This document shows positions 1-11,068 of a DNA stretch of 64,000 bases, one piece after another. The number at the start of each line of letters is the position of its first letter. Positions within the stretch are counted from its first letter, which is position 1. Position numbers and translations under genes: made by a program. Source of the DNA: CADEFQ01 sp035433705 (GTDB taxonomy: Bacteria; Pseudomonadota; Gammaproteobacteria; Steroidobacterales; Steroidobacteraceae); the NCBI GenBank assembly GCA_035433705.1, contig DAORVK010000003.1:1-64000 (forward strand), written 5' to 3'. The notes under the pieces are model-generated. The model was not told the origin of the DNA and did no database searches. It saw only the letters and a program-made list of their open reading frames with translations.

Positions 1-780
1 GTGCTGCTGCTCGACGTGACGCCGCTGTCGCTCGGCATCGAGACGCTCGGCGGCATCATGACGAAGCTGATCGAGAAGAACACCACGATCCCGACCAAGA
101 CCTCGCAGGTATTCTCGACGGCCGACGACAACCAGACGGCCGTCACCATCCACGTGCTGCAGGGCGAGCGCGACCGGGCGGGCGATAACAAGTCGCTCGG
201 CAAGTTCGACCTGTCGGACATCCCCCCGGGGCCGCGCGGCATGCCCCAGGTTGAGGTCACATTCGACATCGACGCGAACGGCATCCTGCACGTGTCGGCG
301 AAGGACAAGGCCACGGGCAAGGAGCAAAAGATCGTCATCAAGGCCTCGAGCGGCATCACCGAGGACGAGATCAAGCGCATGGTCCGCGACGCCGAAGCGC
401 ACGCCGAAGAAGACCGCAAGTTCCGCGAGCTCGTCGAGACGCGCAACCGTGCCGAGCAGATGATCCACTCGGTCGGCAAGTCGCTGACCGACCTCGGCGA
501 GAAGGTCGAGGCGGCCGAGCGCGCGAAGGTCGAGTCGGCGCTCTCGGATCTGCGCGCCGCGGTCAAGGGTGACGACAAGGCCGCGATCGAGAAGAAGCTC
601 GAGGCGCTCGGCCAGGCTTCGGCGACGATTGCGCAGCAGGCCTATGCAGCGTCTGAGGGCGCTGCAGCGGGCGCAGACGCGGGCACTGCCAGCGCGGACG
701 AGGCGCCGAAGGGCGCCGGGGACGACGTCGTTGACGCGGAGTTCGAAGAGGTAAAGGACAAGGGCCGCAAAGCCTCGTAA
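1..780 (+). CDS. dnaK: Chaperone DnaK (Hsp70), C-terminal part, 5' end outside window
   Basis: This is the C-terminal 259 residues of the Hsp70 chaperone, which binds unfolded peptides in an ATP-controlled cycle with DnaJ and GrpE. The first bases encode the linker DVTPLSLGIET, which joins the ATPase domain to the peptide-binding domain, so the GTG at base 1 is an internal Val codon and the gene starts upstream. The beta-sandwich substrate domain and alpha-helical lid follow, then an Ala/Gly-rich stretch and the classical acidic tail (VVDAEFEEV) that recruits cochaperones. dnaJ follows after 78 bp, the usual order. Identity is very secure. Confidence 0.98.
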   Translation: MLLLDVTPLSLGIETLGGIMTKLIEKNTTIPTKTSQVFSTADDNQTAVTIHVLQGERDRAGDNKSLGKFDLSDIPPGPRGMPQVEVTFDIDANGILHVSAKDKATGKEQKIVIKASSGITEDEIKRMVRDAEAHAEEDRKFRELVETRNRAEQMIHSVGKSLTDLGEKVEAAERAKVESALSDLRAAVKGDDKAAIEKKLEALGQASATIAQQAYAASEGAAAGADAGTASADEAPKGAGDDVVDAEFEEVKDKGRKAS

Positions 781-803
781 GGGGCGACCCGGCAGAGCTG
801 GAG

Positions 804-837
804 AGGCCGCCGCGCGCCCGCGGGTGCGCGGCGGCTT
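804..837 (+). terminator. GC-rich hairpin between dnaK and dnaJ (attenuator or processing site)
   Basis: A perfect 10-bp inverted repeat (arms 806-815 and 826-835, extendable by a G-U and an A-T pair to 804/837) is followed by only three T residues. It resembles a weak intrinsic terminator or mRNA-stabilising hairpin that would reduce dnaJ relative to dnaK expression. No separate dnaJ promoter was recognised, so read-through is expected. The function is inferred. Confidence 0.5.
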
Positions 838-858
838 TGGCGTACAAACAGGAAACGC

Positions 859-2007
859 ATGGCGAAGCGCGATTACTACCAGGTACTCGGGGTGGCGAAG
901 AACGCGGGCGAGGCCGACATCAAGAAGGCTTATCGTCGTCTTGCGATGAAATTCCATCCGGACAGGAATCCGGGCGACAAGGAAGCCGAGGAGAAATTCA
1001 AGGAGGCGAAGGAGTCCTACGAGATTCTCTCGGACACGCAGAAGCGCGCGACCTACGACCAGTTCGGCCATGCGGGCATCGATGCCGCGCGCCAGGGCGG
1101 TGCGCCGGGTGGCGCCGGTGGTTTCCATCCGGGGGACGCGTTCGGCGACATCTTCGGTGACGTGTTCGGCGATATTCTCGGCAGCGGCCGGCGCGGCGGC
1201 GGTCGCTCGCAGGTCTTTCGCGGCGCAGACCTGCGTTACGAGCTCGAGCTCGACCTGCACGGCGCCGTGTTCGGCAAGTCGGTCGAGATCGAGATTCCGA
1301 AACTGGCCGAGTGCGAGACCTGCCACGGCAGCGGCGCGGCAAAGGGCTCGACGCCCGTGACCTGCGACACCTGCAGCGGCAGTGGCCAGGTGCGCATCTC
1401 GCAGGGCTTCTTCCAGTTGCAGCAGACCTGCCCGAAGTGTCGTGGCAGCGGCAAGATCATCAAGAATCCCTGCGACACCTGCCTCGGGCAGGGCCGTGTG
1501 CGGCGCGTGAAGAAACTCTCGGTCAAGGTACCCGCAGGTGTCGACACCGGTGATCGCATCCGCCTCGGCGGCGAAGGTGAGGCTGGCCGTAACGGTGGGC
1601 CGCCGGGCGACCTGTACGTCGAGGTCGCCGTCAAGGATCACCCGATCTTCGAGCGCGATGGCGCGCACTTGTCCTGCGAAGCACCGATCGGCTTTGCGAC
1701 AGCGGCCCTCGGCGGCGCGGTCGACGTGCCGACACTCGATGGGCACGTGTCGCTCAAGATTCCTGCCGAGACACAGTCCGGTCGTGTCTTTCGCTTGCGC
1801 GACAAGGGCGTCAAGCCCGTTCGCGGCGGCGCGCGGGGCGACCTCTTCTGCCGCGTCGTGGTGGAGACGCCGGTGAATCTCACCGCCGAACAGCGTGAGC
1901 TCGTCAAGCAGCTGGACGAGTCTCTGCAAAAAGGTGGCACGCGGCACACCCCGCGCGAGAAATCGTTCTTCGAGGGTGTGAAGAGCTTCTTCACGGGGGA
2001 CGCTTGA
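859..2007 (+). CDS. dnaJ: Chaperone protein DnaJ (type I Hsp40)
   Basis: Cochaperone that delivers clients to DnaK and stimulates its ATPase. The 382 residues are normal for a type I DnaJ. The order is an N-terminal J domain (about 1-70) with the HPD triad in KFHPDRN, a Gly/Phe-rich segment (about 75-120), and a cysteine-rich zinc domain (about 150-210) with four CxxC repeats (CETCHGSG, CDTCSGSG, CPKCRGSG, CDTCLGQG). The C-terminal substrate-binding domains come last. The ATG is preceded by an AGGA-type ribosome site. The stop overlaps the TTG start of dapB, so the two are probably translationally coupled. Confidence 0.98.
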   Translation: MAKRDYYQVLGVAKNAGEADIKKAYRRLAMKFHPDRNPGDKEAEEKFKEAKESYEILSDTQKRATYDQFGHAGIDAARQGGAPGGAGGFHPGDAFGDIFGDVFGDILGSGRRGGGRSQVFRGADLRYELELDLHGAVFGKSVEIEIPKLAECETCHGSGAAKGSTPVTCDTCSGSGQVRISQGFFQLQQTCPKCRGSGKIIKNPCDTCLGQGRVRRVKKLSVKVPAGVDTGDRIRLGGEGEAGRNGGPPGDLYVEVAVKDHPIFERDGAHLSCEAPIGFATAALGGAVDVPTLDGHVSLKIPAETQSGRVFRLRDKGVKPVRGGARGDLFCRVVVETPVNLTAEQRELVKQLDESLQKGGTRHTPREKSFFEGVKSFFTGDA

Positions 2008-2753
2008 CGCGGGTCGTCATCGTCGGAGGAAGCGGGCGCATGGGTCGGGCGCTCGTCGCCTGTGCGGGCGCGTGTGACATCGAAGTGGTTGGCGTGATCG
2101 CGTCTGCGCACAGCCCCGCGGTGGGCCAGGATGCAGGCGAGATGGCGGGCGTGCATCGCCTCGGCGTTGCGGTCACCACTGATCTCGGTGCGGCGCTGCG
2201 CGCCGCGCAGGTTGTCATCGATTTTTCACTACCGCACTTCGCGCGCGATCACGTCGATCAGTGTGCGCTCGCGCGCGCGCCGCTCGTGCTGGGAACGACC
2301 GGTCTGCCCGAAGACATCGAGGCGGACCTCGCCCGCGCTGCAGTGCGCATTCCACTGCTCGTCGCGCCGAATACGAGCCTCGGCGTCGCCCTGCTCCAGG
2401 ACCTCGTACAACGTGCAGCGAAAGCGCTGCCCGCCGATTTCGACGTGAGCATCGCGGAAGCGCACCACCGGGCCAAAAAGGATGCACCCTCGGGCACGGC
2501 GCTGGCGCTCGGACGCTCGGTCTCGGCGGGGCGCGAGGGAAGGGTCGAATTCGCGGTCGTGCGCGGTGGAGACGTCGTGGGTGAGCACAGCGTGCGCTTC
2601 CTCGGGACGGGGGAGGAGGTTTCGCTCGGGCATCGGGCCACTGACCGGGCGATTTTTGCGCGCGGAGCCCTTCAGGCCGCGACCTGGCTCGCTGGGCAGA
2701 AGCCCGGGCGCTACTCCATGCGAGATGTACTTGGAATTAATTCAATTACTTAG
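2004..2753 (+). CDS. dapB: 4-hydroxy-tetrahydrodipicolinate reductase
   Basis: NAD(P)H-dependent step of the diaminopimelate/lysine pathway, which supplies cell-wall DAP and lysine. The 249 residues open with the Rossmann motif GGSGRMGR. The DapB active-site block EAHHRAKKDAPSGT lies near residue 152 and contains the catalytic His pair and the Lys. The C-terminal GRYSMRDVLGI is typical of the family. The start is TTG at 2004, overlapping the dnaJ stop by four bases (TTGA). No other start preserves the nucleotide-binding motif. The dnaJ-dapB-carA order is common in gammaproteobacteria. Confidence 0.97.
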   Translation: MTRVVIVGGSGRMGRALVACAGACDIEVVGVIASAHSPAVGQDAGEMAGVHRLGVAVTTDLGAALRAAQVVIDFSLPHFARDHVDQCALARAPLVLGTTGLPEDIEADLARAAVRIPLLVAPNTSLGVALLQDLVQRAAKALPADFDVSIAEAHHRAKKDAPSGTALALGRSVSAGREGRVEFAVVRGGDVVGEHSVRFLGTGEEVSLGHRATDRAIFARGALQAATWLAGQKPGRYSMRDVLGINSIT

Positions 2754-2810
2754 GCGCGAATTAGAAATGCAGGCTGAGCTTCGGTGGAGAACTTCGCCGG
2801 TCTTTGCGCA

Positions 2811-2839
2811 TGGACACCCCGGGCGGTGGACCTTACACT
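2811..2839 (+). promoter_or_regulatory. Predicted sigma-70 promoter for carAB
   Basis: A -35 box TGGACA (2811-2816) and a -10 box TACACT (2834-2839) are separated by exactly 17 bp. The start would be near 2846, giving a leader of about 90 nt before carA that contains the hairpin at 2874-2910. It was read by eye and not tested. Confidence 0.6.
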
Positions 2840-2873
2840 TTGGGCGTAATCCGATTGTCGGGTTAGTCCGTAC

Positions 2874-2910
2874 AAGGCGGGAGGATGTTCGCGAGAACTC
2901 CTCCCGCTTT
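2874..2910 (+). terminator. Long hairpin in the carA leader (dapB terminator or carAB attenuator)
   Basis: Arms GCGGGAGGA (2877-2885) and TCCTCCCGC (2899-2907) pair perfectly. They continue inward through GTTC/GAAC (2887-2890/2895-2898) around a GCGA loop, with one bulged T, and extend outward by A-T and G-U pairs. Three T residues follow. The structure lies between the predicted carA promoter and the carA start, so it could end dapB transcription or attenuate carAB. Confidence 0.55.
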
Positions 2911-2933
2911 GTGCATGTGAGCAGGGGAATGAT

Positions 2934-4094
2934 TTGGTGAGCGTACCCGCAGTACTGGCGCTGGCGGATGGAACAATCTTCCGCGGCCAGTCGATCGGAG
3001 CCAAAGGCAACACCACGGGCGAAGTCGTTTTCAATACCGCGATGACGGGATATCAGGAGATCCTCACTGACCCGTCCTATTCCCGCCAGATCGTCACTTT
3101 CACCTATCCTCACATCGGCAACACCGGCACGACGCCCGAAGATCTCGAATCGGCGATCGTGCACGCCTCCGGCCTCGTCATTCGCGACCTGCCGCTGCAA
3201 GCGTCGAACTGGCGCGCCGTCAACACCCTCACGGAATTTCTCGAGCGTTCGAAAACCGTGGCGATCGCCGGCATCGACACGCGCCGTCTGACCCGCATGC
3301 TGCGCGAGCGCGGTGCGCAGGCAGGCTGCATCATGACCGGAGAGAAGATCGACCCCGCCGCGGCGGTGCGCGCAGCGGGCAAGTTCCCGGGCCTGAAGGG
3401 CATGGATCTCGCGAAGGTCGTGAGCGTGCGGCGTCCCTATCAGTGGAATGAGGGCTCGCACTGGGACTCGAGCGGGGTGCACGCGCTGCGCGCGCACCAG
3501 CGACTGCATGTCGTTGCCTACGATTTCGGCGTCAAGCGCAACATTCTTCGCATGCTCGCCGATCACGGCTGCCGCATGACCGTGGTGCCTGCGCAGACGA
3601 GCGCGGAGGAGGCACTTGCGCTCTCGCCCGACGGCATCTTCCTCTCGAACGGTCCCGGCGACCCCGAACCCTGCGACTATGCAATCGAAGCGGTGCGCCG
3701 TTTCCTCACGACCGATCTGCCGGTATTCGGCATCTGCCTTGGACACCAGCTCCTCGGCCTGGCGTGCGGTGCAAGCACGCTCAAGATGAAATTCGGGCAC
3801 CGCGGCGCCAACCACCCGGTGCAGGAGCTCGACACCGGCCGCGTGATGATCACGAGCCAGAACCACGGCTTCGCAGTCGACGAGGCCACGTTGCCGCCGA
3901 ACGTGCGCGCGACGCACCGCTCGCTGTTCGACGGCTCTCTGCAGGGGATCGCGTGGGTCGACAAGCCCGCGATCGGCTTCCAGGGGCACCCGGAAGCGAG
4001 CCCGGGGCCGCACGACATGCGCCCGCTCTTCCAGCAGTTCACCCAGTCGATGGTGCGCCGGCTGCAGAATCAGCTGCGCCAGCGAGTCTCCTGA
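2934..4094 (+). CDS. carA: Carbamoyl-phosphate synthase small (glutaminase) subunit
   Basis: Class I amidotransferase subunit that hydrolyses glutamine and channels ammonia to CarB for carbamoyl phosphate, feeding pyrimidine and arginine synthesis. It has about 386 residues (E. coli 382). An N-terminal CPSase small-chain domain precedes the glutaminase domain with the nucleophile Cys in FGICLGHQ (near 268) and the His/Glu pair in GHPEA (near 350). The start is TTG 2934 or GTG 2937. An AGGGG element at 2923-2927 suits either, and GTG may be the real one. carB begins one base after the stop. Confidence 0.97.
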   Translation: MVSVPAVLALADGTIFRGQSIGAKGNTTGEVVFNTAMTGYQEILTDPSYSRQIVTFTYPHIGNTGTTPEDLESAIVHASGLVIRDLPLQASNWRAVNTLTEFLERSKTVAIAGIDTRRLTRMLRERGAQAGCIMTGEKIDPAAAVRAAGKFPGLKGMDLAKVVSVRRPYQWNEGSHWDSSGVHALRAHQRLHVVAYDFGVKRNILRMLADHGCRMTVVPAQTSAEEALALSPDGIFLSNGPGDPEPCDYAIEAVRRFLTTDLPVFGICLGHQLLGLACGASTLKMKFGHRGANHPVQELDTGRVMITSQNHGFAVDEATLPPNVRATHRSLFDGSLQGIAWVDKPAIGFQGHPEASPGPHDMRPLFQQFTQSMVRRLQNQLRQRVS

Positions 4095-4095
4095 C

Positions 4096-7316
<3,221 letters not shown>

Positions 7317-7320
<4 letters not shown>

Positions 7321-7793
7321 AGCGCACACCGATGACGCTTCGCGGCGCCAGTCAACTGCGTGAGGAGCTGAAGCGGCTCAAGTCCGTGGATCGCCCGCGC
7401 GTGATCAAGGCGATCGCCGAGGCGCGCAGCCATGGCGATCTGTCCGAAAACGCGGAGTATCACGCCGCGCGCGAGCAGCAGGGCTTTATCGAGGGCCGCA
7501 TCAGCGAAATCGAAGCGAAGCTCTCGGCCTGCGAGATCATCGATCCGGCGTCGATCGCCGACCCGGGCCGTGTGGTGTTCGGCGCCACCGTCGAGCTCGA
7601 GGCGGAAGAGGACGGCAAGCGGGTGACCTATGCGATCGTCGGCGAGGACGAAGCCGATATCCGCGCAGGGCGCATTTCCATCACTTCGCCGATTGCGCGG
7701 GCGCTTGTCGGCAAGTCCGAGGGGGACGTGGCGGTGGTCACGGCGCCCGGCGGCAACCGCTCTTTCGAGATCGTTGCGATCCGTTACGTCTGA
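7317..7793 (+). CDS. greA: Transcript cleavage factor GreA
   Basis: Rescues backtracked RNA polymerase by stimulating cleavage of the transcript 3' end in the active site. The 158 residues match E. coli. The N-terminal coiled coil carries the GreA signature around GDLSENAEYHAA, with the acidic D/E tip residues, and a C-terminal FKBP-like domain follows. The start is ATG 7317, overlapping the carB stop (ATGA) and preceded by a strong AGGAGG. A longer in-frame start at 7245 inside carB is not credible. The stop abuts the stop of convergent yhbY with no bases between. Confidence 0.97.
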
Positions 7794-8093
7794 TCAGCGG
7801 TCCGGGATCACGATCTTCGGATTGGCGGCGCGGGGCCGGTAGAGTACCGCCACGTGACCGATGCGGGTGACGAGTGCGCTCTGGGTCGCCGCGGCAAGCC
7901 GCTCGACCATCGCGGTGCGGTCGGCGCGTTCGGCGCCCCGGACTTTCACCTTGATCAGTTCGTGGTCGTGCAGCGCACGGGCCGTTTCTGCGACCACGCT
8001 CTCCGTGACGCCGCTGCCACCGACCAGAATGACGGGTGCGAGCGGGTGCGCAAGGCCCCGCAGGTGCTTGCGCTGTTTTTCGGTCAGTTCCAT
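7794..8093 (-). CDS. yhbY: YhbY/CRM-domain ribosome assembly RNA-binding protein
   Basis: Small single-domain CRM protein associated with assembly of the 50S subunit. The 99 residues begin MELTEKQRKHLRGLAH and carry the CRM-type loop VGGSGVTESV, a variant of the family GxxG motif, and a basic helix region. A start nine codons further upstream is possible, but the ATG at 8093 matches family length. In many gammaproteobacteria yhbY is divergent from rlmE. Here the divergent neighbour is only a decayed fragment (8144-8264). Confidence 0.93.
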   Translation of the reverse strand: MELTEKQRKHLRGLAHPLAPVILVGGSGVTESVVAETARALHDHELIKVKVRGAERADRTAMVERLAAATQSALVTRIGHVAVLYRPRAANPKIVIPDR

Positions 8094-8143
8094 CGGGCGA
8101 TTGTAGGGCAGGAGGCGCATGGCGCGTGGGTCACAACGGCCGG

Positions 8144-8264
8144 CTCTTGAAACCTGGCGGGGTCGCCCTCATCAAGACGCTCCAGGGTGCAGGTTTCAGG
8201 GGCCTCCCCCGCGCGCGCAGCGCGGAACTTCCGCCTTCTGGCGAGGGACTACCGGATGGTGTAG
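8144..8264 (+). pseudogene. rlmE: Probable remnant of rlmE (23S rRNA 2'-O-ribose methyltransferase), C-terminal part only
   Basis: The plus strand between yhbY and ftsH translates from 8144 as LLKPGGVALIKTLQGAGF. This matches the conserved segment near the end of RlmE/FtsJ (L.PGG..v.K..QG.GF), including the Lys of the K-D-K-E catalytic set. The reading frame then changes: from 8223 another frame gives RNFRLLARDYRMV and a TAG stop at 8262, resembling an RlmE C-terminus. The first roughly 150 residues, with the SAM site, are missing. Position between yhbY and ftsH is exactly that of rlmE in relatives. The homology was judged by eye on a short segment. Confidence 0.6.
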
Positions 8265-8293
8265 CGTGGAAGCCTTGAAGTGAGGTCAACTCC

Positions 8294-10204
8294 TTGAACG
8301 ATCTGACGAAAAATATTCTTCTCTGGTCCGTGATCGTGGTGGTGCTGCTGGCTGTCTTCAGCCGCTACATGCCGCAGGTCGGCGAGCCGCAGACGATTCG
8401 CTATTCGACCTTCCTTGACGAGATGAAGAGCGGTCAGCTCGATTCCGTCGTGATCCAGGGCGACACCATCCTCGGTGTGCGCAAGGACAAGTCGCAGTTC
8501 AAGGCAGTGAACCCCGAGACCGACTACTCGGCCCTCATCGGCGCGCTCGACAAGGCGGGCGTTGGCATCGAAGGCCGCGCGCCGCGCCAGCCCAATTTCT
8601 TCGCGCAGCTGCTGCTGCAGCTTGCGCCTGCGCTCCTTCTGATTCTCGTGTTCGTCTACATGCTGCGCCAGATGCAGGGTTCCGCCGGCGGGCGGGGCGC
8701 CATGTCATTCGGCAAGAGCCGTGCGCGCCTGCTCGGCGAAGACCAGGTGAACGTCACTTTCGCAGACGTCGCAGGCGTCGAGGAAGCCAAACAGGAAGTC
8801 AGCGAGATCGTCGATTTCCTCAAGGATCCGGGCAAGTTCCAGAAGCTCGGCGGCAAGATCCCGAAGGGTGTGCTGATGGTCGGTAGCCCCGGCACCGGCA
8901 AAACGCTGCTCGCGCGCGCGATCGCGGGTGAGGCGAAGGTGCCATTCTTCACGATCTCGGGCTCCGATTTCGTCGAGATGTTCGTCGGAGTTGGCGCTTC
9001 ACGCGTGCGCGACATGTTCGAGCAGGCGAAGAAACACGCGCCCTGCATCATCTTCATCGACGAGATCGATGCCGTTGGCCGCCATCGCGGCGCGGGGCTC
9101 GGCGGCGGTCACGACGAGCGCGAGCAGACGCTCAACCAGCTGCTGGTCGAGATGGATGGTTTCGAGGGCAACGAGGGGATCATCGTCATCGCGGCGACCA
9201 ACCGCCCGGATGTGCTCGACCCCGCACTGCTGCGCCCCGGCCGCTTCGACCGCCAGGTTGTCGTGCCGCTGCCCGACGTGCGCGGACGCGAGCAGATCCT
9301 GCGCGTGCACATGCGCAAAGTGCCGCTCGGCGAAGACGTGAAGCCCGCGCTGATCGCGCGGGGTACGCCAGGCTTTTCGGGCGCCGATCTCGCCAACCTC
9401 GTGAACGAAGCGGCGCTCTTCGCCGCACGCTCGAACAAGCGTACCGTCACGATGGACGAACTCGAGCGCGCCAAGGACAAGATCATGATGGGAGCGGAGC
9501 GGCGCTCGATGGTCATGAGCGAGAAAGAGAAGCGCAACACCGCCTATCACGAGGCTGGGCACGCGGTCGTCGGCGTGAACCTGCCCGAACACGACCCGGT
9601 GTACAAGGTCACGATCATCCCGCGCGGCCGCGCGCTCGGCGTCACTTTTTTCCTGCCGGAGGAAGACCGCTACAGCTACAGCAAGCAACGGCTCGAATCG
9701 CAGATCGCGAGCCTCTTCGGCGGGCGCATCGCCGAGGAACTTGCGTTCGGCGCCGAGGCCGTCACGACCGGCGCCTCGAACGACATCGAGCGCGCGACGG
9801 CGCTGGCGCGCAACATGGTCACGAAGTGGGGCCTCTCCGATCGGCTCGGGCCGCTCACCTACGCGGAAGACCAGGGCGAGGTGTTCCTCGGCCGCTCGGT
9901 GACGCAACACAAGCAGGTGTCCGACGAGACCGCGCACGTGATCGACATCGAAGTGCGTCGCGTGATCGACGCGGCGTACCAGAAGGCGAAGGGCATCCTG
10001 GTTGCCAATCGCGACAAGCTCGATGCGCTCGCCGCGGCGCTCATGAAGTACGAGACGATCGACGAAGAGCAGCTGAAGGACATCATGGCCGGTCGCGAAC
10101 CCAAGCCGCCCGCGGACTGGGACGACACGCCGCCAGTCGGCAAGCCGCCGGCCGGTCCGGTCGCGGCAGGCCCGGCGGGTGGGACGCTCGCCCCCACGCC
10201 CTGA
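8294..10204 (+). CDS. ftsH: ATP-dependent zinc metalloprotease FtsH
   Basis: Membrane-anchored hexameric AAA+ protease that degrades misassembled membrane proteins and regulators such as LpxC or sigma-32 in relatives. The 636 residues show two membrane segments (about 6-24 and 102-124) around a periplasmic loop. The AAA module has Walker A GSPGTGKT (near 197-204), Walker B IIFIDEID and the second region of homology with RPGRFDR. A peptidase domain with HEAGH near 419 follows, then a Pro/Gly-rich tail. The start is TTG 8294 with GAGGT upstream. It is followed closely by folP and glmM, the usual order. Confidence 0.98.
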   Translation: MNDLTKNILLWSVIVVVLLAVFSRYMPQVGEPQTIRYSTFLDEMKSGQLDSVVIQGDTILGVRKDKSQFKAVNPETDYSALIGALDKAGVGIEGRAPRQPNFFAQLLLQLAPALLLILVFVYMLRQMQGSAGGRGAMSFGKSRARLLGEDQVNVTFADVAGVEEAKQEVSEIVDFLKDPGKFQKLGGKIPKGVLMVGSPGTGKTLLARAIAGEAKVPFFTISGSDFVEMFVGVGASRVRDMFEQAKKHAPCIIFIDEIDAVGRHRGAGLGGGHDEREQTLNQLLVEMDGFEGNEGIIVIAATNRPDVLDPALLRPGRFDRQVVVPLPDVRGREQILRVHMRKVPLGEDVKPALIARGTPGFSGADLANLVNEAALFAARSNKRTVTMDELERAKDKIMMGAERRSMVMSEKEKRNTAYHEAGHAVVGVNLPEHDPVYKVTIIPRGRALGVTFFLPEEDRYSYSKQRLESQIASLFGGRIAEELAFGAEAVTTGASNDIERATALARNMVTKWGLSDRLGPLTYAEDQGEVFLGRSVTQHKQVSDETAHVIDIEVRRVIDAAYQKAKGILVANRDKLDALAAALMKYETIDEEQLKDIMAGREPKPPADWDDTPPVGKPPAGPVAAGPAGGTLAPTP

Positions 10205-10219
10205 CGCCCCGCTCACCCC

Positions 10220-11068
10220 GTGCAGGTGGGTGGCGTGAGGCTTGTCTGCGGGTCAAGGACGCTCGATTTTTCGACTCCTGTCGTCATGGGGGTCGTCAAC
10301 GTCACGCCTGATTCATTCTCCGATGGCGGCGCGTTCCTCGATGCCCGCGCGGCGGCGATTCGCGTCGAACGCATCGTCGAGGAGGGGGCCGCGATCGTCG
10401 ACATCGGCGGCGAGTCGACGCGACCGGGTGCTGCGCCGGTGCCGGTCGCTGCAGAGCTTGATAGGGTGATGCCCGCGATCGAACGTGCGGTGCAACTACC
10501 CGTCGTCGTGTCGATCGACACGAGTCGCCCGGAGGTGATCCAGGCGGCCCTTGCGGCCGGTGCGCAGATGGTGAACGACGTGCGTGCGCTGACCCTTCCA
10601 GGCGCGCTCGAGGCTGTGGCCGGCTCGACAGCCGCCGTTTGTGTGATGCACATGCAGGGCGGCCCTGCCGACATGCAGGATAATCCGCGCTACAGGGACG
10701 TTGTGCGCGAGGTCGGCGCGTTTCTCGCTGCGAGGGCCCTTGCCTGCGAGCGTGCCGGCATCGCGCGCGAGCGGATCGCGATCGACCCCGGGATCGGCTT
10801 CGGCAAGTCGCTGGCGCACAATCTTGAACTGCTGCGCCACCTGGACTTGCTGGCGGCGACCGGGCGGCCGGTGCTCATCGGGCTCTCACGCAAACGGATG
10901 ATCGGCGAGCTGACGGGCCGGCCAGTCGACAGGCGCCTTGCGGCCAGCATCGCGCTCGCGACCATTGCGGCGCTCCGCGGAGCGTGTATTGTCCGCGCGC
11001 ACGACGTCGCGGAAACGGTCGATGCGCTGCGTGTCGTCGCGGCGCTGCGTGCAGGGGAGGATCTGTGA
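10220..11068 (+). CDS. folP: Dihydropteroate synthase
   Basis: Condenses hydroxymethyl-dihydropterin pyrophosphate with p-aminobenzoate in folate synthesis and is the sulfonamide target. At 282 residues it equals E. coli FolP. Motifs are NVTPDSFSDGG near residue 26, IDIGGESTRPGA for the pterin site, DPGIGFGKS, and the C-terminal GLSRKRMIGELTG with the loop Arg/Lys residues. The start is GTG 10220, 15 bp after ftsH. The stop overlaps the glmM start (GTGA), so the genes are probably coupled. Confidence 0.96.
   Translation: MQVGGVRLVCGSRTLDFSTPVVMGVVNVTPDSFSDGGAFLDARAAAIRVERIVEEGAAIVDIGGESTRPGAAPVPVAAELDRVMPAIERAVQLPVVVSIDTSRPEVIQAALAAGAQMVNDVRALTLPGALEAVAGSTAAVCVMHMQGGPADMQDNPRYRDVVREVGAFLAARALACERAGIARERIAIDPGIGFGKSLAHNLELLRHLDLLAATGRPVLIGLSRKRMIGELTGRPVDRRLAASIALATIAALRGACIVRAHDVAETVDALRVVAALRAGEDL

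Noticed and set aside
1..3. GTG at the first base as a start codon
   Set aside because: It is the internal Val in the DnaK linker region before DVTPLSLG. The gene begins before the window.
2885..2920. 11-codon leader peptide of carA as a gene
   Set aside because: The only purine-rich site directly abuts the ATG, conservation cannot be tested, and it overlaps the hairpin. It is mentioned only as an observation.
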